Shown here: positions 1-10,586 of the stretch, one piece after another
Layout: each line of letters starts with the position of its first letter
How positions within the stretch are numbered: the first letter of the stretch is position 1
DNA from: Steinernema hermaphroditum
Taxonomy: Eukaryota; Nematoda; Chromadorea; Rhabditida; Steinernematidae
Length of the DNA stretch: 64,000 nucleotides
NCBI GenBank assembly: GCA_030435675.1
Contig: CM059625.1
Location: 14,818,001 to 14,882,000, forward strand
Direction of reading: 5' to 3'
The notes under the pieces: generated by a model
What the model was told of the DNA's origin: nothing
The model's input: the letters and a program-made list of their open reading frames with translations, nothing else
The model's database searches: none
Made by a program: the position numbers and the translations under genes

Positions 1-2180
1 CATACGCTTTGAATCCGGTAATAACTCTAATTGATATTCTCTTCGTTGTCATTGGTACTTAAAGTACATCACCCAACCCTGTAGTGAAATCGTTTCAACT
101 TCCAGCCAAATACGGGCCTTAACCTTTAAGGATTTGCATGTAAATATTTTCTTCGTCGTCTTTTCTTCTACTGGCTTCATGTTTCAAACCGATCAACAAT
201 TCGATCGCTCTGAACGCGGTCAGTGGTTGTTTGTACGTAATCTGATTACAAATGTTGTGCATAATGTATGTTATATTTATGAAGTGACGAAAGATATTTA
301 TTTCGTAGATTACGAAACTGGTAATATAAAAAGTGATTCTACTATCAACGCTCAGAAAACAACACAATCAGACGTAAAAAGGCGTATGTACAGAAGAGGC
401 GAATGATATATCGGTTGCTTTCAATCACATAAAAGCTCAGGGTGTTTACTCTGCTGGAAATATCACTACAAACATGTTCACAAGGCTTTTCAGATCAAAT
501 TTCAGGGAGCATTTATTGGGCTAAAGGCATGATTCTGGAGAAGCTGCGGGGCAGATTAGCTTTTGTGGCGTGGAAGTTTTGGAAAGAGTGAAAACACCAA
601 AAGAAACACTTCTACAGGCTCGCCCGCAACCTGCGACTCTGTCATACAGGCAAATTGTGGTGAATAAAAAATCAAGATTTTGGTTTCGATGATCTAAATT
701 TTGATATCTCGAGATCTAAGGCGAAGATAAATCAATTTTATATTTTTTCTAATTTTTTGGCAAAATCAAAGATATAGCAGATTCTCCAAATGTCTTTGCT
801 CTTCGGAATGAGCCTAAGCACATTGTGGTATGATTTTTCTAAGAATTTATATCGAATTTTCAAAAAAGCAAAAATCACAACATCGGTCCTACCTTGGGCT
901 TCTGACATGACTTCGGGTAACAATTTTACAGACTTAGAGTTATTTCTTCATGCACTTCATACATAATAGCAGTCCAAAATTCAGCACACTACAAAAAACG
1001 ACGCCAACAGCAAACCGGGCAAGAATTACAAAATAGGCAAATATCATGCCTGTCGGACCTGTACCGAAAAAGGGGACCGACGCTCTAAAAACGACTCCTT
1101 TTCAAAATTCACAAATTTTACGTAAACATCGCGATTTCCATATTCTGCTTCAGGTTTTCATTGATTTATGCCTAACGCCGATCGACAAGGGCACTTTTTC
1201 AGCTATTCTCTGCTTTACAACGCTTATCGCCACTGTGCATATTGTGGCAGCGATGCACTTTCGGTACCCGTTCTCCTAGTCGCGGGTCCACTGAGGTCAC
1301 CAATGTTACGTGCGGCTGAAAATAACATTAACGTGCTGAGGTGTTTTTTTAGTCTGCGCTTTTGATAAGAATACGATTCGATTCTTTATGGCAACTCTTG
1401 TTGCATGTTGTTTAAACTGTCGATCATCTGTCGCAGAGATGCGTCGCCGACTGATCAAGTATCAGTTTCAGAAATTTTCGAAAATACGCTTGTCGGCACA
1501 TCTGTCACATTCCAGCGGATCGAATATGCGGCGGTGATTATATGTGATTGACTGATAGCTCCTGTGACAATCCAGACAACACATAGTCGCATATTTGAAG
1601 GTCACATAGCATGTACTAACATCTCAAATGAGCATTTATAGAGAGTCCTTTCAAAACCGACAAGTGTATTTGCACATCAGCACAATAATAGTTGTGGGTG
1701 AACTAATAAGAAGCTAATTACCTTTTTATGACTGCACTTCGACAGACAGTCTCTTATCATCAAAGCAAATAGTAAAGTCGCCGTGTGCTTGTGTACACGC
1801 GCTTTTCGCATGCACTTTTGCATCTGTAACGTGGTCCGGTGGAGTAGTCGCGGCCTGCTATGGACAAAGAGCGTCTAATGAGTGGGTATCTGATAAGAAA
1901 CGATTCACTTTGTGTTGACCGACCGCACCCCTTTCCTAGTGTACAGTGGATTCCATTTTTATAACAGTGAATTTTGCATTTTTCGCCCTTTGCTGCTAGC
2001 AGATCGTAAATCAACACACAAGGGAATAATTCGGACATATCTATGTATATGAAAATGGCGCAATATTTTTAAGAAGTTAGTGGTCAGTAGGGAGTAGGGG
2101 CATGTGATGTCCTACGCACAGAGCAAAAATTCGGCAACGATTTATTTTGAGTTATACATAATACTCCCTCAACAGTATCT
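1..2180 (+). repeat. Direct repeat, copy 1 (mosaic, about 2.2 kb)
   Basis: This stretch is repeated in the same orientation at about 15,509-17,690. Positions 1-350 differ from the other copy at only a few bases, about 355-1,075 is hardly alignable, about 1,200-1,780 is almost identical, and 1,800-2,160 is clearly more diverged. The left end lies outside the window. A 90-codon open frame at 134-406 is preserved in copy 2, so the unit may carry an exon of an unrecognised gene; no function is assigned. Confidence 0.85.
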
Positions 2181-2798
2181 ATCGGGTTGGTGCATTGAAA
2201 AAATGTAAATGTAAGGAAAGTGTTATAAGAACGTTCAAACAGTAATATCTCAGCTCAAAACGGAGAGCCATTCTGGGGGTCAACTTGGAAAGAAACGCCA
2301 ATCGGACTTTTTGAGAATCCAACGGTCGTTTTTTCCATATTTGACCTCTATTCCTGTAAAGTAGAAGTGAGCTTGTGGAGTCTGTATGTGGGCATGGTAG
2401 CTGCGGGTGATAGCTACTTGATGCATGTCTCCATTGCCTGTTATAGTACTTAACCACTTGGAAACACTGGCGTTAACATAGCATCCAAAAAAGGTGATCC
2501 GAAAAGGCAATATTTTTGGAAGTTGCTCATGTAACGATAAGTGACGAATACAGCGATGGCTGCATCCAGTAGGTATGACGCAATAGTATAAATGGTTGGA
2601 GACAGTCGCCGTCCATCACGCAATTAATATCATAGGAAGCCCTTTGATCAGTTCGTATTTCGCCATCTCGAGGTGCCAGGTGCCGAAAAATTTCCATAAA
2701 AACAAAATAGACATCCAACATCGAGAGGGATGCAATGCGAAGCACAGTGTTTGAGATTTGCAGGTGGGGGGGGGGGGGGTTCGCTCCTTTGGGGTCAA
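2179..2798 (-). repeat. Dispersed repeat, minus-oriented copy
   Basis: Translations and bases here match 4,290-4,860 in the opposite orientation; for example a CTCGAGGTGCC / cctcgagatgg block and the following roughly 150 bp are shared. The two copies form a wide inverted pair. A run of about 14 G residues follows near 2,766. No transposase or reverse transcriptase is visible, so this is a non-autonomous or decayed repeat family. Confidence 0.65.
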
Positions 2799-2799
2799 G

Positions 2800-3190
2800 C
2801 GGTGGTAGGTCTAGCTGGATGTTTTAATTGCAACTGGCGGCAGTCCTAAGCAGTACGCTTCCATAGCCGAACTTTCCTCCTGAGAATGGTCGTTCTTCTC
2901 ATTCCAGATGCATCCGTCCAGGCTATCACTGTTCTATATCTTCTAATAAGAAAACAGCAGTCCACATTTGCATACCTCTGTCCAGTCGACTCAGGTTGTT
3001 TCTCGTGTGGTCCAGATGATGCGTCTTCTGAGCGGCGGTCAAACACGGAGCATTCGATCGTCCATTGATCCACTTCACAGTCTACATTTCACACTGCACT
3101 TCGACAGCAAAAAACCAATCCAATTTTCTGTTTCTCGCCAAATTAACGTAAGATACAGTAGTGATTAACGTAACAATAAAAGGTAACGTA
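2800..3190. other. No gene recognised
   Basis: Only short overlapping open frames on both strands are present, none with a recognisable motif or convincing splice sites. Confidence 0.4.
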
Positions 3191-3530
3191 ACTGAGGAAG
3201 CCGGGCTCTACCTGGTGGGAAACCCTAAACTCGGGTAATTAACACAAGCAACCCAGTGTGATCCTTTGGGCCGAGCCGGGTCACCCACTCGGCTCGGCCC
3301 GATATTTTATAATCCGAGCCGGCCATATATACTAGGGAAAATTCCGACCGTTCGCGGGGAGCGGTAATAAGGGCGCAGACGACGAGAGACAATTGGCATA
3401 CACTGCAGTGCACAATTACAGGCTCACTTCCGTATTTCACGTACATTATATTTCACTCGCGTTTTTTCGGTGTTTTATTTTAATTCACTTATGTTCCGAT
3501 TATCATTAACTGTGCCGCCCTGTACGAAGA
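3190..3530 (-). repeat. Dispersed repeat with GC-rich hairpin, copy 1
   Basis: About 330 bp match 13,190-13,500 in the same orientation. Both copies contain a GC-rich hairpin (3,266-3,302 here). A roughly 45-codon open frame on the minus strand is also kept, but nothing shows that it is translated. It could be a SINE-like repeat, a structured RNA gene or a non-autonomous element. Confidence 0.75.
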
Positions 3531-3931
3531 AAATTCATCGCGGCTATGGTGAAATCTTTTATTGTGAGGCCGGACTTGCAGCCAAGCCTGGATGTTAGGC
3601 CTCAAAAAAATATCAGGACCAATGGCGGATGTAGCTGTACCATTTTAATCGCGCCTGTCAACACCTCAATGTTAGAGTGGTTGTTGTTCCGAATGTCTGA
3701 AGTACTAGTTCGATTGAAAGGGTGGAGGAACCTCGGGTAGTGCTGGATGTTAGGTTTGCGCCAGTGATTTCAGTTCCTTCGAACTACTGAGGTTTCGGGT
3801 AGATCTAGGTTTTATGCGGAGAGCAAACACGCGTAGCCACTCCGATCCTAATTCAGTTTTTTGTTGCTTTGCAAAAAGCATTAGCAAGGGTTTCCGAAAC
3901 TTTAGTGTAACTGTCGGTTTCTATTGGGTCG

Positions 3932-3989
3932 CTGGAAGTGGAATGCGAATGTGTAGTAGCGAATGCTTTGAACTTCAAACCTGTGATTT
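3932..3989 (+). pseudogene. Fragment of the F-box gene exon 1
   Basis: About 58 bp closely match 5,479-5,531, the end of exon 1 of the F-box gene. The fragment lies between two copies of a 13-base direct repeat, TTCTATTGGGTCG, at 3,919-3,931 and 3,990-4,002. It carries no open gene by itself. Confidence 0.7.
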
Positions 3990-4289
3990 TTCTATTGGGT
4001 CGTGTAGTCACTTACGAATGAACACAGATGTCAGCGAGATGGACCTAATAAAGTGCTTCGAGAACAGCATCACTTCGCATTTTGTAACCTCGAGGTGCCA
4101 AAAAAGACTATGAAGACAGAACAAACTTCCAAAATCAAGAGGAATACGATATACATATATATGAGATGTATATGTTGGGTTGAGTCTTTGAAGATTTCGC
4201 ATAGCGTAAAAATCTCAGAATTTCGCAATATTTACCTCTCGGCGAAATGGATGTGCGCGTTGTTGAGTGCAGTTAATTCTCACCTTACA

Positions 4290-5040
4290 CTATGATTGAC
4301 AACTTGTACATTGCATTCCTCTTGATGTTGGAGGTCTATTCTTTTTTTGATGATGATTTTTTGGCACCTCGAGATGGCGAAATTCGAAGTGATGTAGGGG
4401 CATCCTATGGTATTAATTGTATGATAGACGGTGGGTGCCTTCAACCACGTACATCGTTAGGTCTTACCTACCGAATGCACCTATCGCTGTGTTCGTCATG
4501 TATCCTAACATAAGCTAATCTCAAAAAGATCGAACTGTCGAATCAAGATGTTCTCTTAACTCCAACGTTTCCATCTGGTTATGCACTATAACAGACAATG
4601 GGGACGTGCAGCAGATGTCTCTCTTTAACAGCTATTATATTCACATAGCGACTTCACGAGCTCACTTCTACTTTACAGAAATAGAGGCGAAATGTTGAAA
4701 AATTCACACTTCAGGAATGGAGCACAAAAGTTCACATGTTCAAGTTGACCCCGGAATGGCCCTCCACTTTGAGCAGAGCGATTCCTTTTTTTGCTGTATA
4801 ACTATCGCTCTCTTCGCTCTATCTAACCACCATCTGTGCTCTTCCACAATTGACGATATCAGATGAAACCACTCAAAATAAGACCAAGAGGTCTAAAATT
4901 GCACCAAAAATGTTTTCGTCTCAAAATCTCGAATTTTCTGTGAGTGAGGAATCCGGCTCTTGCCCACAAGGTGAGTTCAAGCTGGCCTTTCGAATGGTGA
5001 ATATAATAAATAAAATATTGAATAATATGTCACAAAAAAC
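4290..5040 (+). repeat. Dispersed repeat, plus-oriented copy
   Basis: This is the inverted partner of 2,179-2,798. Its 3' part (4,820-5,000) also matches 22,880-23,060. Sequences at about 4,150-4,210 and 5,050-5,100 are roughly inverted relative to each other (both hold a GACTCAACCCA-like core), so they may be the ends of one element of about 950 bp. Confidence 0.6.
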
Positions 5041-5329
5041 TTAATTACAAAAATGCGAAATTTTCACCGACTCAACCCAATACATGCATAGGAGATATAC
5101 ATTGGGGGCCTCTCTGAAACCAAACAATCTACCAAATCAGTACCTGCGCGGATCTGCCAGAAAAGTCACCACAAAGACGCACAAAATCATGCAAAAAGCA
5201 CGAAAACAATTTTCGCACGCTGATGTCACACATGTAGCTATGTGTAGGTATATGGATATAGGTACGTAATGTATGTGATATCATGCATTTGTACCTTGTC
5301 ACGTTCCCTGCTACACGATTCTCTACACG

Positions 5330-6274
5330 ATGGGTGCAAGTTCGTCGATTTTGCACGATCCTAGTCCAATTGAATCCATTCCTCATGAAATTTTGGTTGA
5401 AATCTTTCGTTATCTTTACGATGAAGGCATGCCGGTTCCTAAGCGAAGAGAAATATTATCGCCTCTGCGATCCGTCTGTTGGAAGTGGAATGATATAGTA
5501 GCGAATGCTTTGAACTTCAAACCTGTGATAAACCTACATTTGATGTAAGTGCCAATACGTTGTTTGCACATGATAACTTTTAGATGTGGCGATGCGACAG
5601 TGAAATGCGAAAAGCAGTGCCGATCGAGCTGGTTCTCCACAGAAGAATGGTACAAGGTTGTGGCACCCGACCAACTATTGAGCACGGAACTATCTTCAAA
5701 TGTGCACATTGATGTCAAAATAACATGTGCAAAGCGTACCAGTGCAAGTTCCACTGCGCCTATGCTTACTAAACAGAATCTTCGTCAGCTTTCAAAGATC
5801 TTTTCTTCCCTGGATAACATACGACTCCTGAACTTTTGGTACTTTAAGCTTGAAGAAGGTTTGCATGAGGAGTTCTGCAACTTTTTGTTCAATTTACGAA
5901 GACCGCTAACACTGAAAGGATTTCTATTTGAGGTTGACCACGAAACGCATGATGATGTTATCCTGAGCTACATTGCTTTTTTGAAATTCCATCGAAAGTT
6001 GATGGTATGCAGTTTTCTTAGACAGTACTGAGGTTTTTACGGTATTCAGAGAGTTAATGTGCGGCACAGAGGACGAGAGGTACAATTATTTAAGTCGATC
6101 GTCAAAGCCATGGAAACGGAACGATACAACAAAGGATACTGGATAACGAAGGTGACAAAAACAGCGGCAAAGCTGTTTCCGAAATTCCAACGCTTTTTTT
6201 TTGGTTTTCAGATCACAATGTTCTCAGATGTGGAAACCTTTGTAGCTGCCAGGGGGACTAATTCTGATGACTAA
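5330..6274 (+). CDS. F-box protein (four exons)
   Basis: Exons 5330-5544, 5584-6004, 6050-6151 and 6212-6274 join into a continuous frame of 266 residues, with introns of only 39, 45 and 60 bp. The N-terminal F-box spans about residues 12-50 and shows the motifs IPHEILVEIFRYL and LRSVCWKWNDIV, which in this family bind Skp1 in an SCF ubiquitin ligase. The rest, with a conserved-looking stretch LRQLSKIFSSLDNIRLLNFW, would be the substrate-recognition part; I do not recognise it as FTH, FBA or LRR. The ATG is the first in frame before the F-box. An AATAAA lies 84 bases after the stop. A piece of exon 1 is copied at 3.9 kb. The F-box call is firm; the last two exons rest on splice-site reading. 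Confidence 0.8.
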
Positions 6275-6357
6275 CTTGAATTAAAAGTTTCATTGGTAAC
6301 TCGTAAACCCTTCACAGTTTCAATGTTTGAAGAAATTTTGAACGCAACCTGTAAAGT

Positions 6358-6363
6358 AATAAA
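6358..6363 (+). terminator. Poly(A) signal of the F-box gene
   Basis: An AATAAA hexamer lies 84 bases downstream of the F-box stop codon on the same strand, a usual distance for a nematode 3' UTR. Confidence 0.5.
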
Positions 6364-6816
6364 ATCGTTTGCGTTTGCGTTTCGTGCTTCCCGCTCGACT
6401 TCCGTTTTAATCGAGGCTGTGCGAAACTGGGAACCTTCCTGACAAAACCAAAACTCAGAAAATGAGTACAATTTTGAACGTTGTACTTATACAGTTGCCA
6501 AATTACTTCTCTTTACTTCGAAACACATAAAAAAAAGGACACTGATCTTTAAAAAAAAACACATCAAAAAAAGGACACTGAAACTGTGAATGAGTTTGTC
6601 AGAAAGGTGCCCCACCGCCTTGAGACTTCGCTATGTCTTACGCTATGTAGTGCTGATCAATAATATACATCCAGAAAAACCAGAGATAAAGGGAGTCGAC
6701 ACAAATTACTGATGGACATAGACATGTTCAGTCGCCGATTCCAAGTGTTTGTATATTTATCACGTCAAACAGCAACATAACCATTACACAATACGAATTC
6801 TGTGAACACAATAGCG
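6364..6816. other. Non-coding spacer
   Basis: No gene is seen. There is a short imperfect duplication of an A-rich GGACACTGA segment around 6,525-6,585. The right part (6,712-6,816) is the 3' flank of the membrane-protein gene and is also found at 18.1 and 19.5 kb. Confidence 0.5.
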
Positions 6817-8253
6817 TTAGAATAACCACAGCATCTTTGACTTCTTTCTAGGATAGCTGAACTCACGGCCTAAACGAAATCCTTCTTCTGTTTCGTCGTC
6901 GACAACGTACACGTCAGTGATGTAGACTCCGGTCTTATCGTACGCACTCAGCTTTCCAGTCACAGTTGGACAACCGTCTTACGCAAGAAACATAGAGCAG
7001 AAGTGCTAAAGGGGCATTCGTGATAGACTGTAGGAATATTTCACAATTAGTACCCTGAACAATGGGCATTTTGCAAGTCATTATTTAAGATGCCGCGTAA
7101 ACCTTGTACGTCAGGATCCCCTTCCGCAAGAAGTCCCTTTACGTGGATCTTGAACACTTTCTGTTGTCCGTCGGTGCATCCTCTATGGATTTGTGCAGTA
7201 AACTTCACGTAATCCGATGGTTTGTCTTTTTTTGGTAGCAACTGAATGATACAAAGACAGAAAATGTCATCGCAGAGTTATACTCACCTTTTTGCACCAT
7301 GGAATCGCGTTCGCTACGGCATATAGAACTATCTGCCACCATTTGAACATCAGGTCGTTCGGACGAAATTCTCGATAGTCTGTCAAGGGCTTATATCCCG
7401 TGAACAGATCTAGCACACAAAGTGCAAAGAACGCGATCCAGCCGCTAATCCTCAGCATGCTTCTGCTCACAAACTTCACAGGATATTGTGCGTAGCTGAA
7501 GAACGCCAGGAACACGAGCATTCCGGTGACCACAATACCGGCCTTTGACAATTCATTTAGGACATAGTTCCCTTTAGCAGCATAGATTACGTAGGCAACA
7601 GATATTCTTACCGTCAAGTATGCCTTTGCATTCGAGCACCCCTACACATTTGTTACCGTCATAAACAGTGGCGTCCTTGCAAGGTACGAGCCTCTGAAGA
7701 TCCCACGTGGAATTTACAAGGCCGTAGAATGGCGCACACATTCCGCCAATTGCAACTTCCTGTAAAAAAACGAGCATAACATCCGAATCACAGTCTCTTC
7801 TTACCATCTCGCCGTTAATCATAATGAATACCGAAGTTTCTGTAATGCTATAGGATATATTTTTTAGGACATATTTTTTCCGATATGAACGGTATAACAT
7901 CGCCGAGACATTTCCATGTTGACAAAACTTCAATTCGAATGTCTGTCGTAGATATACCTTTGCATTACGGCATCTAAATCAAGATAGCAAAAGTAAATCA
8001 CTGTGATAATGTTCGTACTTCTACGGGAGATGGTTGGTGTTTTTCGTTTTAGGACCCTGGCGACCATTGTGTTTGCCCTTTTCGCGTTTTTCACGTCGCT
8101 TTTTGGTTGAACTGTCTTAATGTGCCACGCGTTTTTCCTCATTTGTGAGCTGCTGATTTTTGCACCTATGTGTGTTGATTTAAAAAAAATGAAAATGAAA
8201 ACCGCCGAAATCTTTCTTTCCTCATTGAAATCGCTGCTGATCAGCTTCAGCAT
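6817..8253 (-). CDS. Multi-pass membrane protein, unknown family
   Basis: A minus-strand gene with several exons. The best-supported parts are a domain with KCVGVLECKGILDG (about 7,620-7,760), a hydrophobic segment IVVTGMLVFLAFFSYA and then ISGWIAFFALCVLDLF (7,400-7,530), a WWQIVLYAVANAIPW segment near 7,300, and a C-terminal exon ending in VVDDETEEGFRLGREF and a stop at 6,817. Introns of 45 and 39 bp separate the middle exons. The last intron is best read as 6,978-7,102, which restores the frame; it uses an unusual GTTTAC donor. The N-terminus is uncertain: the frame from 8,253 has a plausible ATG near 8,142 and a hydrophobic ITVIYFCYLDL stretch, but its join to the next exon is unclear. I do not recognise the family. 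Rearranged relatives lie at 12.4-12.9 and 18.1-19.9 kb. Confidence 0.5.
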
Positions 8254-8570
8254 TGTAATTCGCGTTGTCGACTGACTTCTCTGGTTGTCGTAATTAGTTT
8301 TAGAAGCAGCGATCGTTTCAACAAAAAATTCTCCATATTTCTGTGTTATGGGTCACAATGCCGATCATGAGGGCGGCGATTTACGTCGATTGCGTCATTC
8401 TTTTATTGGATGATTTACGGGTCATTTGTTATCTGTATTGACTGTTGTTTTATTTTCGCTTACGAGTGTGCCGATGTTCTTCAAATCGCTTGAAAATGTC
8501 GCGTCTGTTTTCGTGAAATTTCCCCAATTCGTGTCTTTTTTAATTCTCTCATTTTTTCAGAACTCGAAAC
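8254..8570. other. Spacer between divergent genes
   Basis: No gene is seen. It lies between the minus-strand membrane-protein gene and the plus-strand mini-gene, so it probably holds both promoters. ATTTTTTCAG ends at 8,560 and may be a trans-splice or 5' UTR acceptor for the mini-gene. Confidence 0.4.
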
Positions 8571-8726
8571 ATGACGTCGAAGAAGAGGCAACATGACGTC
8601 GAAGAAGTGGCCTATACCGCGTCTTTGGAAGCATCTTTCCTGTTTTTGCTTATTATAGTGCTTGTTTGGCTATTGTTCAAAAATTGGGATAAATACGGGC
8701 TACGTTCATCCAATTCTGCAAAATGA
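8571..8726 (+). CDS. 51-residue single-pass membrane mini-protein
   Basis: An ATG at 8,571 opens a 51-codon frame ending in TGA. Residues about 22-36 (FLFLLIIVLVWLLF) form one membrane helix, followed by a short basic tail KNWDKYGL. The start follows a good acceptor (ATTTTTTCAG, 8,551-8,560) by 10 bases, as expected for a nematode trans-spliced message. The N-terminal ACATGACGTCGAAGAAG is present twice in tandem, so two in-frame ATG-like starts compete in the DNA. Function unknown; the size means chance cannot be excluded. Confidence 0.35.
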   Translation: MTSKKRQHDVEEVAYTASLEASFLFLLIIVLVWLLFKNWDKYGLRSSNSAK

Positions 8727-8763
8727 GCTATAACACACACCTGTAGCACTTGTATCTTTGTGA

Positions 8764-8850
8764 TTATGTGGTTGAGTGGTAAAAATCGGCGACTGGTAGT
8801 CTGGTCACCGCTGAGATACGCCAGGTTCGACTCCGGCCTTGAGACATTCT
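8764..8850 (+). tRNA. tRNA-like relic (uncertain)
   Basis: A D-arm-like TGGTTGAGTGGT and a B-box-like GGTTCGACTCC are spaced as in a tRNA with a long variable arm (serine or leucine type). The anticodon arm has only a 3-base loop and no matching acceptor stem is visible, so this is at best a decayed tRNA or tRNA-derived repeat. Confidence 0.2.
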
Positions 8851-8934
8851 TTTTTATGCCTCGACTCGTTACCTTTTTCTTTTTGAAGAAACGGTTCTTG
8901 TATTTTTATGGCTTAAAAATCTTAAAATTTAAGG

Positions 8935-9380
8935 CCTGCTAAAGGCCCATTTATACTCTGCGCGACACAAAACGCCCTTTTTGGTGTCGCTTAGCTTGTC
9001 TACGTGTGCCTATTCACGCAAAACCTAATAAAACAGCACAGTCGTGATGCATTTGGATCAGGCTATCCAACCATCATCAGAAAAAAATTTTAGGTTAACT
9101 TTACGTACGCTAACTTAACTGTCGCTTAGCTTCAACTTGACTGTCGCGCAGCTGTGTCGCCGCGCTGCGCGACAGTCAAGTTGAAGCTAAGCGACAGTTA
9201 GGTTAACCTACATGGCATGTTCCAAAAATTTTTTCCGGTGATGGCTGGATAGCCCGATCCAAAAGCATCACGACTGTGCTGTTTTATTTGGTTTTGCGTA
9301 AATAGTCACACGTGGACAAGCTAAGCGACACCAAAAAGGGCTTTTTGTGTCGCGCAGAGTATAAATGGGCCTTTAGCAGG
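8935..9380. mobile_element. Foldback (long inverted repeat) element
   Basis: The two halves are near-perfect inverted copies. The ends read CCTGCTAAAGGCCCATTTAT on the left and its complement on the right, and the axis lies near 9,160 in a GC-rich CGCGCAG / CTGCGCG core. Length is about 446 bp with no coding capacity. AGG is found directly outside both ends (8,932-8,934 and 9,381-9,383) and may be a 3-bp target duplication. It resembles a foldback-type MITE. Confidence 0.8.
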
Positions 9381-9880
9381 AGGACATCTCGGATCCTCGT
9401 TTCCTCCGCATGCTGTACATTCTGGAATGTAGCTAGCCATTCTGATCGGGGTGACAATCAGTTTCTTGCATCCATAGCGGCTGTTGAAGCTCCATTCAAC
9501 ATCGCCAAAGTTCGTCATCTTGTTGTTCGAATCGGAAATTTGACTCTGAGGAATGAACCCTCACCTTGAGGGTAGCTAAAAAGCTGACAGACTCTGCGCA
9601 CCGGTGCAAACTGTCTAGAACAGAGAGACGACATGTTGTCTGCAGTAGTTTCCTTCTTTAGCGATATCACGTTATTATCGTTTTAGAACACGTTCGAGCT
9701 GATTTTGCCTTGCTCGATGCAAAAAAACGAGCGAGTTCCGAAACCGATGCCATTTCAAAACCGATGCCACATTCGCGCAAACTGACCGGTTTTGATTCGC
9801 GCAAACTGACCGTTCGCGCAAACTGACCGGAACCCGTTATAGGAAGACAGGACAGGGCAAGCAGAGGGCCAGGAAATGTA
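9381..9880. other. Spacer with short tandem repeats
   Basis: No gene is seen. TTCGCGCAAACTGACCG occurs three times at 9,772, 9,796 and 9,813, and AAACCGATGCCA occurs twice just before. Confidence 0.5.
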
Positions 9881-9884
9881 GAAA

Positions 9885-10586
9885 GAAGCAATGTGCTAAC
9901 TCCGAAAGAAGTTGGAGCGGAATTCAACCTTCGCTAAAGAGTACGGAATTGTAAAAAAAGCATCCGGAGAGCAATGAATAAAGATCTGAAGACGTTTTCT
10001 TACAAGAAAGTGAAAGAACAAGTCCTAACACCGCAAGAAAAAAAGACAAGGCCCCAAAAAATACCGTTTGCTGAAGGCTAGCGACGGGTTTTATCAGAAG
10101 TTGGCCGAGTTTTATCAGAAGTTTGCAGAAGGCGTACTGAAACCGTGGATGGCGGAGAAGTCCAGAGAAATTGCCCAGACCATTCAGCAAGATTGCACAT
10201 CTGTAAAAAACTTAAAAACAGCTTTGGTCCGGCTTTGAGCCGATGTGCCTAAGGTGGAGAGTAAATCTTTTTGGTCACCACTTTTATTAGATCTGAACCA
10301 CTCCAATTTGCGATTTTGTGTTTCGTGTGGATGAGTTCAGTTCTTTACGAAGCAATATATTGTATTCGCTTAGGACAACTCTCGAGGCCATACGGAGGCA
10401 GAAAACGAAATCCAGACCTGCGTCGCTCGGGAGTTCGAGTCGGATGTATGTTTGGGCATGTATCGTATCAGATATCAGAACCCCCCGACAAAAAAAGTTT
10501 TCGTCTTTTTGTTGCAATTTATGTGGCGCACCCTGTACAAGTACGAAAACTCGAATCCGGGTATCGTAAATGTCCTCTGATTTAAA
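9885..10586 (+). mobile_element. Decayed Tc1-like element, copy A
   Basis: Fragments read like a Tc1/mariner transposase: an N-terminal part near 9,900-10,080 and a C-terminal part where DLN..., GHTEAENE-like residues occur in shifted frames near 10,280-10,400. The copy is internally deleted, because it jumps at about 10,095 to a block that copy B has only near 11,010. Stops and shifts are frequent. It is the partner of copy B at 10,587. Confidence 0.55.

Noticed and set aside
2760..2782. Run of about 14 G residues as a regulatory or G-quadruplex site
   Set aside because: A single homopolymer run has no support beyond composition and is prone to sequencing error.
6817..7241. Transthyretin-like domain in the C-terminus of the membrane protein
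   Set aside because: A few residues (IHRGCTDGQQKV) recall the family, but the order and length of the motifs do not fit.
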